Assembly (NCBI GenBank): GCA_022768285.1 | Contig: JALEMJ010000001.1 | Coordinates: forward strand, 109,912-173,911 | Direction: 5' to 3' | Source of the DNA: Aerococcus sp. | Lineage (GTDB): Bacteria > Bacillota > Bacilli > Lactobacillales > Aerococcaceae | Length of the DNA: 64,000 bases | In this document: piece after piece, positions 43,443 through 52,299 of the stretch | Numbering within the stretch: the first letter of the stretch is position 1 | How the letters are laid out: the number at the start of each line of letters is the position of its first letter | Made by a program: the position numbers and the translations under genes | The notes under the pieces: generated by a model | The model's database searches: none | Seen by the model: the letters and a program-made list of their open reading frames with translations, nothing else | What the model was told of the DNA's origin: nothing

Positions 43443-46139
43443 ATGACGACACGTTATGCAGTAGTGGATTTAGAAACAACTGGACCGAAGTTTCGACGCG
43501 GTGAGCGCATCATTCAAATCGGTGCGGTTTTTGTCGAAAACGATCAGATTGTTGACCGCTATGCGACCTTCGTCCAACCATTAATTCCTATTCCGAAGCG
43601 CATCACCCAGTTGACTGGCATTACGCAGCGCGATGTAGCAAATGCGCCGTTATTTGAGGACATTGCAAGTGATTTATGGCAGAAATTACAAGGTTGCACA
43701 TTTGTTGGCCATAATGTCAATTTTGATTTTCATTTTTTGCGTGATACATTTTTGGCGGTTGGCTATCCGAAGCTAAACCTTCCCCGTATCGATACTGTTG
43801 AATTGGCTCGGGTATTTGTTCCTACCGCAGAGAGTTATCATTTACAAGATATTTGTCGTGAGGTAGGTGTGGATTTAACACACGCACATACGGCAAATGC
43901 GGATGCTGAAGCAACGGCTGAATTGATGCTGACACTTAAAGCGCGCATTCAAAAACTACCAGCTGCGTTGATGCACGAAATGACACCATATCTTTCTTTT
44001 TTACTCTGTGAAACCGGAGATTATGTGACGAAATGGTATGCTGATCGACAAGAAGACGGTCAATATCAAGGTGAAACCATCGCTCATCTGACATTCCGAC
44101 AATCGCGGGCTAAAGCATCAGAAGTACCACAATTGTTAGCGAAAGAACCGCAGTGGAATGAGGAACAGGAAACATTAATCACACAACTCGCGCAATTTTA
44201 TATGAACGATCAACCGTTCGCTTTAGTTACTGCAAAAGCAGGTGCGGGTAAGTCCTTAGCGACACTGTATGCTGCAATGACACAGCGAAAAAGTGAACAA
44301 CCAATTGTGATTGTGGCACCGACGAATTTACTTCTCGACCAGTGGCAAACTCAGACGGTTCTAGCACTCGCACAGACTCTCGGTAGATCATTGTCGACAA
44401 CATTATTGATTAGTGCTTCACATTTTATTTCTCTAGATGGATTTAATCGTTTATTGGCGATTCAGGAGCATGATATTGCCCATGTATCTAAACACGAGGC
44501 ACTACTCACGATGGCGGTTTTGTGCTGGGTGTTTGAAACACAGACAGGGCGTTTAGAAGAATTGCATCGCGCACTGCGTGTTGGCAAATTCTGGAAGAAA
44601 ATCAGAGTGCTTGCTGAACAGCCTAATCTCAAACCGATTGATTGGCGGGGGCATGATTTCTATCGTGCGCAGTTTGACACACACACACAGGATATGATTT
44701 ATCTAACGAACGCTGCTTTTCTTGTTCATCATATGTCACTGTTTGCAGATAATGGGCTGTTCGACCGAGGTGTTCGTTGGCTCATCGATGAGTGTCATCA
44801 CTTACCTAAAATTTACGCTGAGCATCAGAAACGAACGTGGGATATAGAAAGTGTATCGCAACTCTTTCACCAGACCGAAGACAGCTTGCGTCGTATGGGT
44901 GATGCTATGTTGTATGGTAGTGAAGAAGATAGTGCTGCGCCATACGATCAATTTTATGAGACGGGATTTGCGCTCGAGCACTTGTTCGATTCGTTAGCCT
45001 ATTTGACGGACGATCTCAGTGACGTGTTGGCGTCGGAGCCTGAGCAATTTATGTCAGCAGAGGCCTTTCAACAGGCGCCGTGGCATGTCGCACTCAGTGA
45101 ATTGTGGGTGTACGGTCGCAATTTCCGTAAAGCATTTGAGTCACTACTCTCAGCATTGAGTGAATATCAGGATTTGTATACCGTTCGTTCAGTCAAATGG
45201 CGGCGGTTATTGGTTGAATGGCAACAATTTGAAGACTTGATGGAACAATTATTAATGGTTAGTCCTGAGCAGTATATCAGTATAAGCAAGTGCGCGCTTT
45301 CAGATGAGGAAGCCATTCGCATTGAAAAATGTACTTATCCAGATGGTCAGCAGCTTAAAGAATTATGGGAACACCTGCCCCAAAAAACGGTCCTTATCAG
45401 TCAAAATTTACCGATTCTCGCTAATGAGGCATCGCCTTCGGAATGGTTGGGAATTTCGGATTACCAATACTGTGAAGCAGAAGCACCAGAGAATTACGGC
45501 GCATCGACAACAGCCTATCTACTTTCAGATTTATTGTCGATTGAGAAATATTCTGTAGAGGAACGCGGTGAGATGATTAGTCGAGTGGTTCAGCAGACGT
45601 TGCAAAATTCTCGGATTCATAAAATACAAGTATTTTTCCATTCTCGTGCACTCCTCGATCAGGTGGCATCCCTATTGAAGGCACAATTGGATAAAAACGC
45701 TCAAGACGTATTAATGACACAGAGTGAAGATCGATCGCTGGAGCAATTGCGTGTCCAATATAAGGATGCGGATCGAGCGATATTATTGACCTTGGATAGT
45801 TTTCAAGAAGGAATCCATCTCGATGCAGGTACAGATTCCTATATTATGACGCGATTACCTTTTGCGTCGCCGAGTGCAGTGGATCAACAGGCGTTACAAT
45901 ATTATGCGAAACAGCAGGGTAAAAATTATTTCACCGATTACGCGATGCCTGAAATGTTAATGCTGTTCAATCAATGGCTGGGGCGTATTTTCCGTCGCGA
46001 TCAGCAACCGAATCAAGTCATTATGCTCGACAAACGCATTGTATCCGCACAGTATGCGTCACAGATTCAGCAATATTTGCCGGCAGACTTTAAATTTGAG
46101 AAAATTACCTTAGATGAATTAAAAAATCCACACCTATAA
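43443..46139 (+). CDS. dinG: DinG: DEDD exonuclease fused to a superfamily 2 helicase
   Basis: An 898-residue fusion. The N-terminal DnaQ-like 3'-5' exonuclease has VDLETTG (Asp9, Glu11), GHNVNFDFHFL and HTANADAEAT. The XPD/DinG-type helicase has Walker A KAGAGKS (Lys270), the DEAH-box variant DECHH (Asp449) and late motifs EGIHLDAG and QWLGRIFRRDQQ. This exonuclease-helicase fusion is typical of Gram-positive DinG. No iron-sulfur cysteine cluster is evident, also typical of this group. I prefer the ATG at 43443, which gives the usual short lead before the exonuclease strand; the ATG at 43431 is possible. Confidence 0.93.
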   Translation: MTTRYAVVDLETTGPKFRRGERIIQIGAVFVENDQIVDRYATFVQPLIPIPKRITQLTGITQRDVANAPLFEDIASDLWQKLQGCTFVGHNVNFDFHFLRDTFLAVGYPKLNLPRIDTVELARVFVPTAESYHLQDICREVGVDLTHAHTANADAEATAELMLTLKARIQKLPAALMHEMTPYLSFLLCETGDYVTKWYADRQEDGQYQGETIAHLTFRQSRAKASEVPQLLAKEPQWNEEQETLITQLAQFYMNDQPFALVTAKAGAGKSLATLYAAMTQRKSEQPIVIVAPTNLLLDQWQTQTVLALAQTLGRSLSTTLLISASHFISLDGFNRLLAIQEHDIAHVSKHEALLTMAVLCWVFETQTGRLEELHRALRVGKFWKKIRVLAEQPNLKPIDWRGHDFYRAQFDTHTQDMIYLTNAAFLVHHMSLFADNGLFDRGVRWLIDECHHLPKIYAEHQKRTWDIESVSQLFHQTEDSLRRMGDAMLYGSEEDSAAPYDQFYETGFALEHLFDSLAYLTDDLSDVLASEPEQFMSAEAFQQAPWHVALSELWVYGRNFRKAFESLLSALSEYQDLYTVRSVKWRRLLVEWQQFEDLMEQLLMVSPEQYISISKCALSDEEAIRIEKCTYPDGQQLKELWEHLPQKTVLISQNLPILANEASPSEWLGISDYQYCEAEAPENYGASTTAYLLSDLLSIEKYSVEERGEMISRVVQQTLQNSRIHKIQVFFHSRALLDQVASLLKAQLDKNAQDVLMTQSEDRSLEQLRVQYKDADRAILLTLDSFQEGIHLDAGTDSYIMTRLPFASPSAVDQQALQYYAKQQGKNYFTDYAMPEMLMLFNQWLGRIFRRDQQPNQVIMLDKRIVSAQYASQIQQYLPADFKFEKITLDELKNPHL

Positions 46140-46155
46140 CTATTGGAGGTCAATC

Positions 46156-46632
46156 GTGAAGAAACGATTTGTTTACATATTACTCGGAATAGTGATTGTG
46201 CTAAACATCGGGATATGGGGAATCTATATTCAGTCACAGTCTTTCCCGGCAAAAGCACAATCCAAAGCGCAAGCTGTTGCGGAAAAACAGTATTCGCTCG
46301 ATCAATTAGAAAAGTTTTATATGTTTAACCGCAGTCAAACGACCTATACCATTCTCGGTAAAAAAACAGATGGAACGGAAATTTATGTGGTCTATCAGCC
46401 AGAAACCAAAGCGTCTCAAGAAATTCCTGCGAAGCAAGTGATCTCAGAGGATCAGGCATTGGCAATTGCAAGTTATGATCTGCCGGATGCCACGGTGCGG
46501 GAAGCGACACTAGGTATGGATGGTGAACAGTTGAGTTGGGAAGTCAGTTTCAAGGATAAGGATGGCCAAATCGGTTACCACTATCTCAATGCCACGGATG
46601 GCATGTGGTATGAGACTGTTAATGATCTCTAG
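46156..46632 (+). CDS. YpmB-like membrane-anchored PepSY-type protein (DUF5590)
   Basis: A 158-residue protein with one N-terminal membrane helix (YILLGIVIVLNIGIWGIYI) and an extracellular part with two PepSY-like units. One is KAQAVAEKQYSLDQLEKFYM and the other EDQALAIASYDLPDATVREA. It ends GYHYLNATDGMWYETVNDL. The position between dinG and dnaD equals that of ypmB in Bacillus. The start is GTG with TTGGAGG upstream. Function unknown; a role at the wall is inferred from topology. Confidence 0.8.
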   Translation: MKKRFVYILLGIVIVLNIGIWGIYIQSQSFPAKAQSKAQAVAEKQYSLDQLEKFYMFNRSQTTYTILGKKTDGTEIYVVYQPETKASQEIPAKQVISEDQALAIASYDLPDATVREATLGMDGEQLSWEVSFKDKDGQIGYHYLNATDGMWYETVNDL

Positions 46633-46651
46633 TTTAGAGAGGATGTTGTGA

Positions 46652-47293
46652 TTGCAATATACAGTACTCGCACGGGAATTATTAGCTAATTATCATGCAC
46701 TCGAGATGCGTAATGTTGAATGCATGTTGATTATCCACCTGATCGATTTTGAGCAGCATGGTAATAATTTTCCCTCCTTTGATCAGTTAGCGAAGCGCAT
46801 GGGGCTATCAGAAAATGATATCACCGATATGATCAAGCAGATGATCGCAAAAGGGTGGCTTGAAATTGTTCAAGATCGCCAAGAAGGACGTTACGGTGAT
46901 CATTTTGATCTCACGCCTCTCCAGCGACAACTTCAAGCACTCGACCAACCAGATGCTCGAACGGGAGCGGAAGAGACATCATCAACAGACCAAGAAGAGA
47001 TATTTGAGATCATCAGCAATGAATTTGGACGCCCACTGTCTCAAATCGAATATCAAGAGATCGCGCGTTGGATGACAGAAGACGGTTATGAACCGAGCAC
47101 TATCAAGGAAGCCGTTAAGGAAGCAGTCATTCATCAAGTGTATAACCTCCGCTATATCTCGCGTATTTTGTACAATTGGAAACAACGGAACAAAAAGACG
47201 ACAACCCAGGACTATCGCACTGTCCCGCAGCAGTCAGGACCGAGGCCGACCTTTCAGATTAAGCCGGTGCTGCGTAAAGATAATAAAAAATAG
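46652..47293 (+). CDS. dnaD: DNA replication protein DnaD
   Basis: A 213-residue primosomal protein. The N-terminal winged helix (NVECMLIIHLIDFEQHGNNFPSFDQLAKRMG in pieces) mediates oligomerisation. The C-terminal DnaD/B motif includes FGRPLSQIEYQEIARW and YNLRYISRILYNWKQRN, with the family YISRILYNW signature. It acts with DnaB and DnaI to load the replicative helicase. The start is TTG with GAGAGG upstream. A strong terminator follows, ending this cluster before the purine operon. Confidence 0.92.
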   Translation: MQYTVLARELLANYHALEMRNVECMLIIHLIDFEQHGNNFPSFDQLAKRMGLSENDITDMIKQMIAKGWLEIVQDRQEGRYGDHFDLTPLQRQLQALDQPDARTGAEETSSTDQEEIFEIISNEFGRPLSQIEYQEIARWMTEDGYEPSTIKEAVKEAVIHQVYNLRYISRILYNWKQRNKKTTTQDYRTVPQQSGPRPTFQIKPVLRKDNKK

Positions 47294-47301
47294 CATAACG
47301 C

Positions 47302-47353
47302 AATCGTAAGCTTGTTAGCCAAGTAGCTGGTTAATAGGCTTACGATTTTTTTG
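47302..47353 (+). terminator. Intrinsic terminator after dnaD
   Basis: AATCGTAAGC (47302-47311) pairs perfectly with GCTTACGATT (47338-47347), followed by a T-run. Confidence 0.88.
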
Positions 47354-47397
47354 TTGCCTTCAGTAATTATTTCCACTTTCATGCAAAAGGATTTAAT

Positions 47398-47517
47398 AAA
47401 AGCGAATGTTAAAACTAAATATATAAAAAAATATACGTTATTTTGTTGTTTATAGCTGCGGGCAATGCTATAATGACCGTGTTGTTAGAAGAGACATCAT
47501 TAAGAATACCGAATGTT
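47398..47517 (+). promoter_or_regulatory. Purine operon promoter with two PurBox-like sites
   Basis: Promoter: TTGTTT (47446-47451), 17-base spacer, TATAAT (47469-47474). Two sites resemble the PurR PurBox (AWWWCCGAACWWT): AAAAGCGAATGTT (47398-47410) upstream of -35, and AATACCGAATGTT (47505-47517) downstream of the start. They share the variant core CGAATGTT. Placement on both sides of the promoter would suit PurR, but the two mismatches make this tentative. No purine riboswitch is visible. Confidence 0.5.
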
Positions 47518-47545
47518 AGCTGAGACATGTATGAAGGAGGAAAAT

Positions 47546-49054
47546 ATGCCGAAGCAGTTGGAGAGACGGGAGGCGCAGTCGGTAACAACGGCGCGCCACC
47601 TGAGGAGTGTCAATGAAGCTGGCGGATTGTTCGCCATTAAGAACCATCCCATGGCAGCACGAATGACGTATTTTGCACTCAGAGCTTTACAGCATCGTGG
47701 GCAGCAGGGTGCCGGTATTATAACGAGTGAGAGCAATGAATTTAAGAGTTACCGGGGCAATGGCTTGATTACATCTGTCTTTAATGATGAAGCGATCCTC
47801 GATGATTTACAGGGTGTTAATGCGATCGGTCAGGTACGCGCCGCAACAACGGATGATCGTAGCGATGATACTAATATTCAGCCTCGACTCTATCAATTTA
47901 ATGATGAAACAATGGCAGTCGCCCACGTCGGTAATTTAACGAACGGTGCGTCACTTCGCGATGATTTAGAAGCGACTGGCGCGGTATTATCGAGTAACTC
48001 GGCGGCAGAATTATTTATCCACTTAATTAGAAAATATCGCGATCTCGATTTTGAACAAGCATTTAAAGCCGCATTATTAGAATTAAAGGGTGGTTTCGAC
48101 TTCTGCTTATTAACGGAAAACGCCCTCTATGCTGCGGTGGATCACAATAGTTTCCGACCACTTGTTATTGGCAAATTAGATGATGCTTATTTTGTTACCA
48201 GTGAAACCTGTGTACTTCATACCATTGGCGCTGAATATGTTCGTGAATTATTCGCTGGCGAATATGTTGTTATCGATGATGAAGGCTATCGCATCGAAAG
48301 ATATGCAAAAGACTGCCAGGTAGCGATTGAACCGATGGAATATATTTATTATGCGCGACCGGATTCCGATATTGCAGGTGTCAATGTGCATACGGCACGT
48401 AAAGAAACAGGTAAACGCTTGGCTCAGGAATGCCCGGCACCGAACGCTGATATTGTTATCGGTGTTCCGAATTCGTCACTCTCTGCTGCCAGTGGTTATG
48501 CCGAAGCTTCTGGATTACCGTACGAACTCGGCTTGATCAAGAACCAATATACCGGCCGCACCTTTATTCAGCCGACACAGGAAATGCGCGAAAAAGGGGT
48601 ACGCACCAAGTTATCTGCAGTGCCAAATATCATTAAGGGTAAACGGATAGTCTTAGTGGATGATTCCATTGTTCGCGGGACCACGATTCGTCGGATTATT
48701 CGTTTATTGAAAGATTCCGGCGCAAAAGAAATTCACGTCCGTATTGCCAGTCCAGCTTTACGTTTTCCCAATTATTTCGGTATTGATGTGAGTCATGCGC
48801 GGGATATGGTGGCATCGAATCAAACTATTACTGAAATGAATGCACGCTTCGGTAGCGATTCCTTAGGTTTTATTTCTGTTCAAGGATTACTAGAAGCAAT
48901 CAATACGCCGTTTAAAACCGCAAATCGTGGCATTTCACTCGACGCCTTTGATGGTAAGCCCTCAGCAGATATTGCTGACTATGAAGCGGAATTTAAGGCG
49001 GAATTAACCCCACTACAAGTCAAAATCATTAAAGGAGAATTTCAAGATGAGTGA
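47546..49054 (+). CDS. purF: Amidophosphoribosyltransferase PurF with inactivated glutaminase domain
   Basis: A 502-residue homologue of PurF, which makes phosphoribosylamine from PRPP. The transferase half is intact, including the PRPP loop VLVDDSIVRGTT and RPDSDIAGVNVHTARK. In the glutaminase half, family NEECGVFGI reads NEAGGLFAI, so the N-terminal nucleophile Cys is Gly26. HNGNL reads HVGNL (oxyanion Asn lost, Val128), SSDTE-type reads NSAAE (glutamine-binding Asp lost, Ala153), and GHVRYAT reads GQVRAAT. HRGQQGAG is kept. The four iron-sulfur cysteines of the Bacillus enzyme are also absent. It probably uses free ammonia. AAGGAGG precedes the ATG at 47546. Confidence 0.93.
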   Translation: MPKQLERREAQSVTTARHLRSVNEAGGLFAIKNHPMAARMTYFALRALQHRGQQGAGIITSESNEFKSYRGNGLITSVFNDEAILDDLQGVNAIGQVRAATTDDRSDDTNIQPRLYQFNDETMAVAHVGNLTNGASLRDDLEATGAVLSSNSAAELFIHLIRKYRDLDFEQAFKAALLELKGGFDFCLLTENALYAAVDHNSFRPLVIGKLDDAYFVTSETCVLHTIGAEYVRELFAGEYVVIDDEGYRIERYAKDCQVAIEPMEYIYYARPDSDIAGVNVHTARKETGKRLAQECPAPNADIVIGVPNSSLSAASGYAEASGLPYELGLIKNQYTGRTFIQPTQEMREKGVRTKLSAVPNIIKGKRIVLVDDSIVRGTTIRRIIRLLKDSGAKEIHVRIASPALRFPNYFGIDVSHARDMVASNQTITEMNARFGSDSLGFISVQGLLEAINTPFKTANRGISLDAFDGKPSADIADYEAEFKAELTPLQVKIIKGEFQDE

Positions 49055-50081
49055 GGCGTATGAAGCAGCAGGTGTCAATATCGAAGCGGGATACGAAGCG
49101 GTGGCGCGCATACGCAAACATGTTGCTCGCACCATGCGTCCGGAAGTAATGACAGGATTGGGGGGGTTCGGGGCGCTGTTCGATATTGCGAACAGTTCGT
49201 ATGAACACCCCGTATTAGTCAGCGGGACAGACGGCGTGGGGACCAAGATACTGCTCGCACAGCAGACGAATCAATTAGACACTATCGGAATCGATGCCGT
49301 CGCAATGTGTGCGAACGATATTCTCGCACAAGGGGCGGAACCTCTATTCTTTCTCGATTATTTAGCGGTTGGGAAGAATGAACCGAAGCAGATTGAACAA
49401 ATAGTTAGTGGTATAGCGGAAGGTTGTACGCAAGCAGGTGTAGCGTTAATCGGTGGTGAAACGGCTGAAATGCCTGACCTCTATTCAGAGCAAGAATTCG
49501 ATTTAGCTGGATTTTGTGTCGGTATTGGTGACCGTGATTATCTCCTCGATGGAAGTCAAGTAAAAGCAGGTGATCGTTTAATCGGTTTACCGAGTTCAGG
49601 TATTCATTCAAACGGCTATTCGCTTGTGCGCAAAGTCTTCTTCAAGGATCATCAGTTTGCTTTCGACGAACGGTTAGAAGATGGTCGGGTCCTGATAGAC
49701 CACTTACTAGAGCCAACGAAGATTTATGTCAAAGATGTACTGCCACTTGTTCAAAAACATCACATTCACGGCATCGCCCATATCACAGGTGGTGGCTTTT
49801 ATGAAAATGTGCCGCGCATGCTGGATGATCATTTGACTGCGGTGATTGATACGAGTGTCTGGGAACGACCGTTTATTTTCGACAAGATACAGTCGCTAGC
49901 AGGTATCACGAGCGAAGAAATGTTTAATATTTTCAATATGGGTATTGGACTCGTCCTAGCAGTTGATGAACGAGAAGTGACTAGCGTTTTAGATCAAATT
50001 GATGGCAGTACAGTCATCGGATGTGTACAGGCGCGTGAAGCGAGCGATGCGCAAGGTATCCGTTTGATAAATCTGCCGTAA
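49047..50081 (+). CDS. purM: Phosphoribosylformylglycinamidine cyclo-ligase PurM
   Basis: A 344-residue AIR synthetase of normal length. It starts with YEAAGVNIEAGYEAVARI, then SGTDGVGTKILLA and MCANDILAQGAEPLFFLDY. ALIGGETAEMPDLY and GLPSSGIHSNGYSLVRK follow, with HITGGGFYENVPRM late. It closes the imidazole ring of AIR from FGAM and ATP. It overlaps purF by 8 bases with AAAGGAG inside the end of purF, so translation is coupled. Confidence 0.97.
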   Translation: MSEAYEAAGVNIEAGYEAVARIRKHVARTMRPEVMTGLGGFGALFDIANSSYEHPVLVSGTDGVGTKILLAQQTNQLDTIGIDAVAMCANDILAQGAEPLFFLDYLAVGKNEPKQIEQIVSGIAEGCTQAGVALIGGETAEMPDLYSEQEFDLAGFCVGIGDRDYLLDGSQVKAGDRLIGLPSSGIHSNGYSLVRKVFFKDHQFAFDERLEDGRVLIDHLLEPTKIYVKDVLPLVQKHHIHGIAHITGGGFYENVPRMLDDHLTAVIDTSVWERPFIFDKIQSLAGITSEEMFNIFNMGIGLVLAVDEREVTSVLDQIDGSTVIGCVQAREASDAQGIRLINLP

Positions 50082-50090
50082 GGAGGAGTC

Positions 50091-50690
50091 ATGAGTGGAA
50101 AAGTAAACCTCGCATTATTTGCTTCCGGCAATGGAACAAATGTTCAAGCAATTATTAATGCGGTTGCTACGGGTCAGCTCGAGGCTAATTTGTGTGCGGT
50201 TGTTTGCGATGAGCCGGATGCACCGGTAATTGCGAGAGCGAAGCAGGCGTCGATTGATTGTTTAGTCCTTTCGCCACATGATTGTGCGAGTCGCAATGAA
50301 TGGGAAACGCAGTTGCTAGCGTTTGTACAGGAACGTCAAGCAGATTTATTGGTGCTGGCAGGTTTTATGCGTATTGTCAGCCACATTTTGCTGGATGCTT
50401 ATCCTGATCGTATCATTAATATCCATCCCTCGCTGTTACCGAATTTCCCGGGGCGGCACGGCATTCAGGATGCTTACGATGCTGGTGTTTCAGAAACAGG
50501 CGTGACCATCCATTACGTGAACGAAGCAATTGATAGTGGCAAGATTATCTATCAGGAGTCTCTCGCGATTGATCCGAGTTGGAATATCGAGGAGCTGGAA
50601 ACGCATATTCACGCGATTGAACATCGAATCTATCCTAAAATATTGCAACAATTAATTCAGAATTTAAAGCAGCAGGAAGGGAGTCATTGA
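50091..50690 (+). CDS. purN: Phosphoribosylglycinamide formyltransferase PurN
   Basis: A 199-residue folate-dependent GAR transformylase. It has FASGNGTNVQAIINA at the start. The active-site region is FMRIVSHILLDAYPDRIINIHPSLLPNFPG, with the catalytic Asn-His, and GVTIHYVNEAIDSGKII supplies the Asp. It uses 10-formyltetrahydrofolate. It lies 9 bases after purM with AAGGAGG before the ATG. Length and motifs are ordinary. Confidence 0.96.
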   Translation: MSGKVNLALFASGNGTNVQAIINAVATGQLEANLCAVVCDEPDAPVIARAKQASIDCLVLSPHDCASRNEWETQLLAFVQERQADLLVLAGFMRIVSHILLDAYPDRIINIHPSLLPNFPGRHGIQDAYDAGVSETGVTIHYVNEAIDSGKIIYQESLAIDPSWNIEELETHIHAIEHRIYPKILQQLIQNLKQQEGSH

Positions 50691-50691
50691 A

Positions 50692-52287
50692 ATGACAAGA
50701 TATGCATTGCTCAGTGTGTCAGATAAATCAGGTATTGAAGAAGTTGCAAAAGCGTTAGTAGCTAATGGCTTGACGTTATTATCGACGGGTGGAACATTCC
50801 GCGCGACTGAACAAGCGGGCATTCCTGTTGAAAAAGTCGAAGATTACACAAGATTTCCTGAAATCCTGGATGGTCGTGTCAAAACACTACACCCTAAAAT
50901 TCACGGTGGATTATTGGGATTGCGCGATAATGAGGCACACCGAAAGACCCTAAAAGAAAATGAGATTTCCTTTATTGATTATGTGATCGTCAACCTCTAT
51001 CCATTCAAAGAAACCATTAAAAAATCCGGTGTCACACTCGCCGATGCGATTGAAAATATCGATATTGGTGGGCCGTCGATGCTGCGCAGTGCGGCCAAGA
51101 ATTATCAGTCAGTCACAGTAGTCACCGATCCTAAAGATTATGACACCTTAATCGATCAATTGCAGGCAACAGGCGAAACCTCTTTAGCCTTCCGTGCTTA
51201 TTTAGCACAGAAAGTCTTTGCACTCACATCACATTACGATACCTGCATCAGCCAATATTTAGCAAAACAGTTAAACGATAGCGAAGATGATTTCACTAAA
51301 CATGCATGGGATCACTTGACCTTAACGTACGAACAGCGCGAAGAAATGCGATACGGTGAAAATTCGCACCAAAAAGCTAGCTTCTATAAAGAAATTGATC
51401 CACCAGCGTTTTCAATTGCGAAAGCGAAACAACATCATGGCAAAGCGCTATCCTACAACAACCTCAAAGATGCGGATGCAGCGATGCGCGTTGTTCGTGA
51501 ATTTGATGAGCCAGCAGCCATTGCGATGAAACATATGAATCCGTGTGGTGTTGGTACAGCCGAAACGATTGAAGAAGCGTTTGATCGCGCCTATACCGGC
51601 GATCCCGTGTCGATCTATGGTGGGATTGTTGCTGTCAATCGCAACGTAACATTGGAATTGGCAGAGCAAATGGCAAAAATTTTCTTGGAAATTGTGATTG
51701 CCCCGAGTTTCGATGAGGATGCGTACGAACGATTAGCAAAGAAAAAGAATTTGCGCATTCTAACGGTCGACTTTGATCACAAAGATGATTCTTATGAAAA
51801 AGAATATGTCACTTTGAACGGTGGCATTCTCGAACAAGATCAGGATCACTCGGAGGAATTATCACCGGTGCAAATTTCGGAAATGCCAGCAGATTGGAAT
51901 GTCGCATCGAATCGTCAGCCAACTGAGAAAGAAATTCGTGCCATGAACTTTGCGATGAAAGTTGTGAAGCATATCAAGAGTAATGCCATCGTCGTTACCA
52001 ACGAAAATATGGTGCTGGGTGTCGGCAGTGGGCAACCGAACCGCATCGATTCCTTCAAGATTGCGATTCAAAAAGCTGAGGCTAAAGACCCATCATTGAG
52101 AGAAACACTCGTTGTTGCGAGTGATGCCTTCTTACCAAAGCGTGATAATGCGGAATATGCGAGTGAACACAATATTACTGCGATCATTCAACCGGGCGGC
52201 TCCAAGCATGATGATGAATCGATTGCCATCGCTAATGAAAAGGATATCGCGATGGTCATGACTGGCAAACGCCACTTCCGTCACTAA
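50692..52287 (+). CDS. purH: Bifunctional AICAR transformylase/IMP cyclohydrolase PurH
   Basis: A 531-residue enzyme for the last two steps to IMP. The N-terminal cyclohydrolase has SVSDKSGIEEVAKAL, GRVKTLHPKIHGGLL and NIDIGGPSMLRSAAKN. The C-terminal transformylase has RYGENSHQKASFY and the catalytic Lys-His in AIAMKHMNPCGVG. It ends with the usual EYASEHNITAIIQPGGS region. It begins 1 base after purN and is followed 12 bases on by purD. Confidence 0.97.
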   Translation: MTRYALLSVSDKSGIEEVAKALVANGLTLLSTGGTFRATEQAGIPVEKVEDYTRFPEILDGRVKTLHPKIHGGLLGLRDNEAHRKTLKENEISFIDYVIVNLYPFKETIKKSGVTLADAIENIDIGGPSMLRSAAKNYQSVTVVTDPKDYDTLIDQLQATGETSLAFRAYLAQKVFALTSHYDTCISQYLAKQLNDSEDDFTKHAWDHLTLTYEQREEMRYGENSHQKASFYKEIDPPAFSIAKAKQHHGKALSYNNLKDADAAMRVVREFDEPAAIAMKHMNPCGVGTAETIEEAFDRAYTGDPVSIYGGIVAVNRNVTLELAEQMAKIFLEIVIAPSFDEDAYERLAKKKNLRILTVDFDHKDDSYEKEYVTLNGGILEQDQDHSEELSPVQISEMPADWNVASNRQPTEKEIRAMNFAMKVVKHIKSNAIVVTNENMVLGVGSGQPNRIDSFKIAIQKAEAKDPSLRETLVVASDAFLPKRDNAEYASEHNITAIIQPGGSKHDDESIAIANEKDIAMVMTGKRHFRH

Positions 52288-52299
52288 ATGAGGTAGCAC

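Noticed and set aside
47353..47545. Purine riboswitch before purF
   Set aside because: No TATA...three-way-junction core and no terminator between the promoter and purF.
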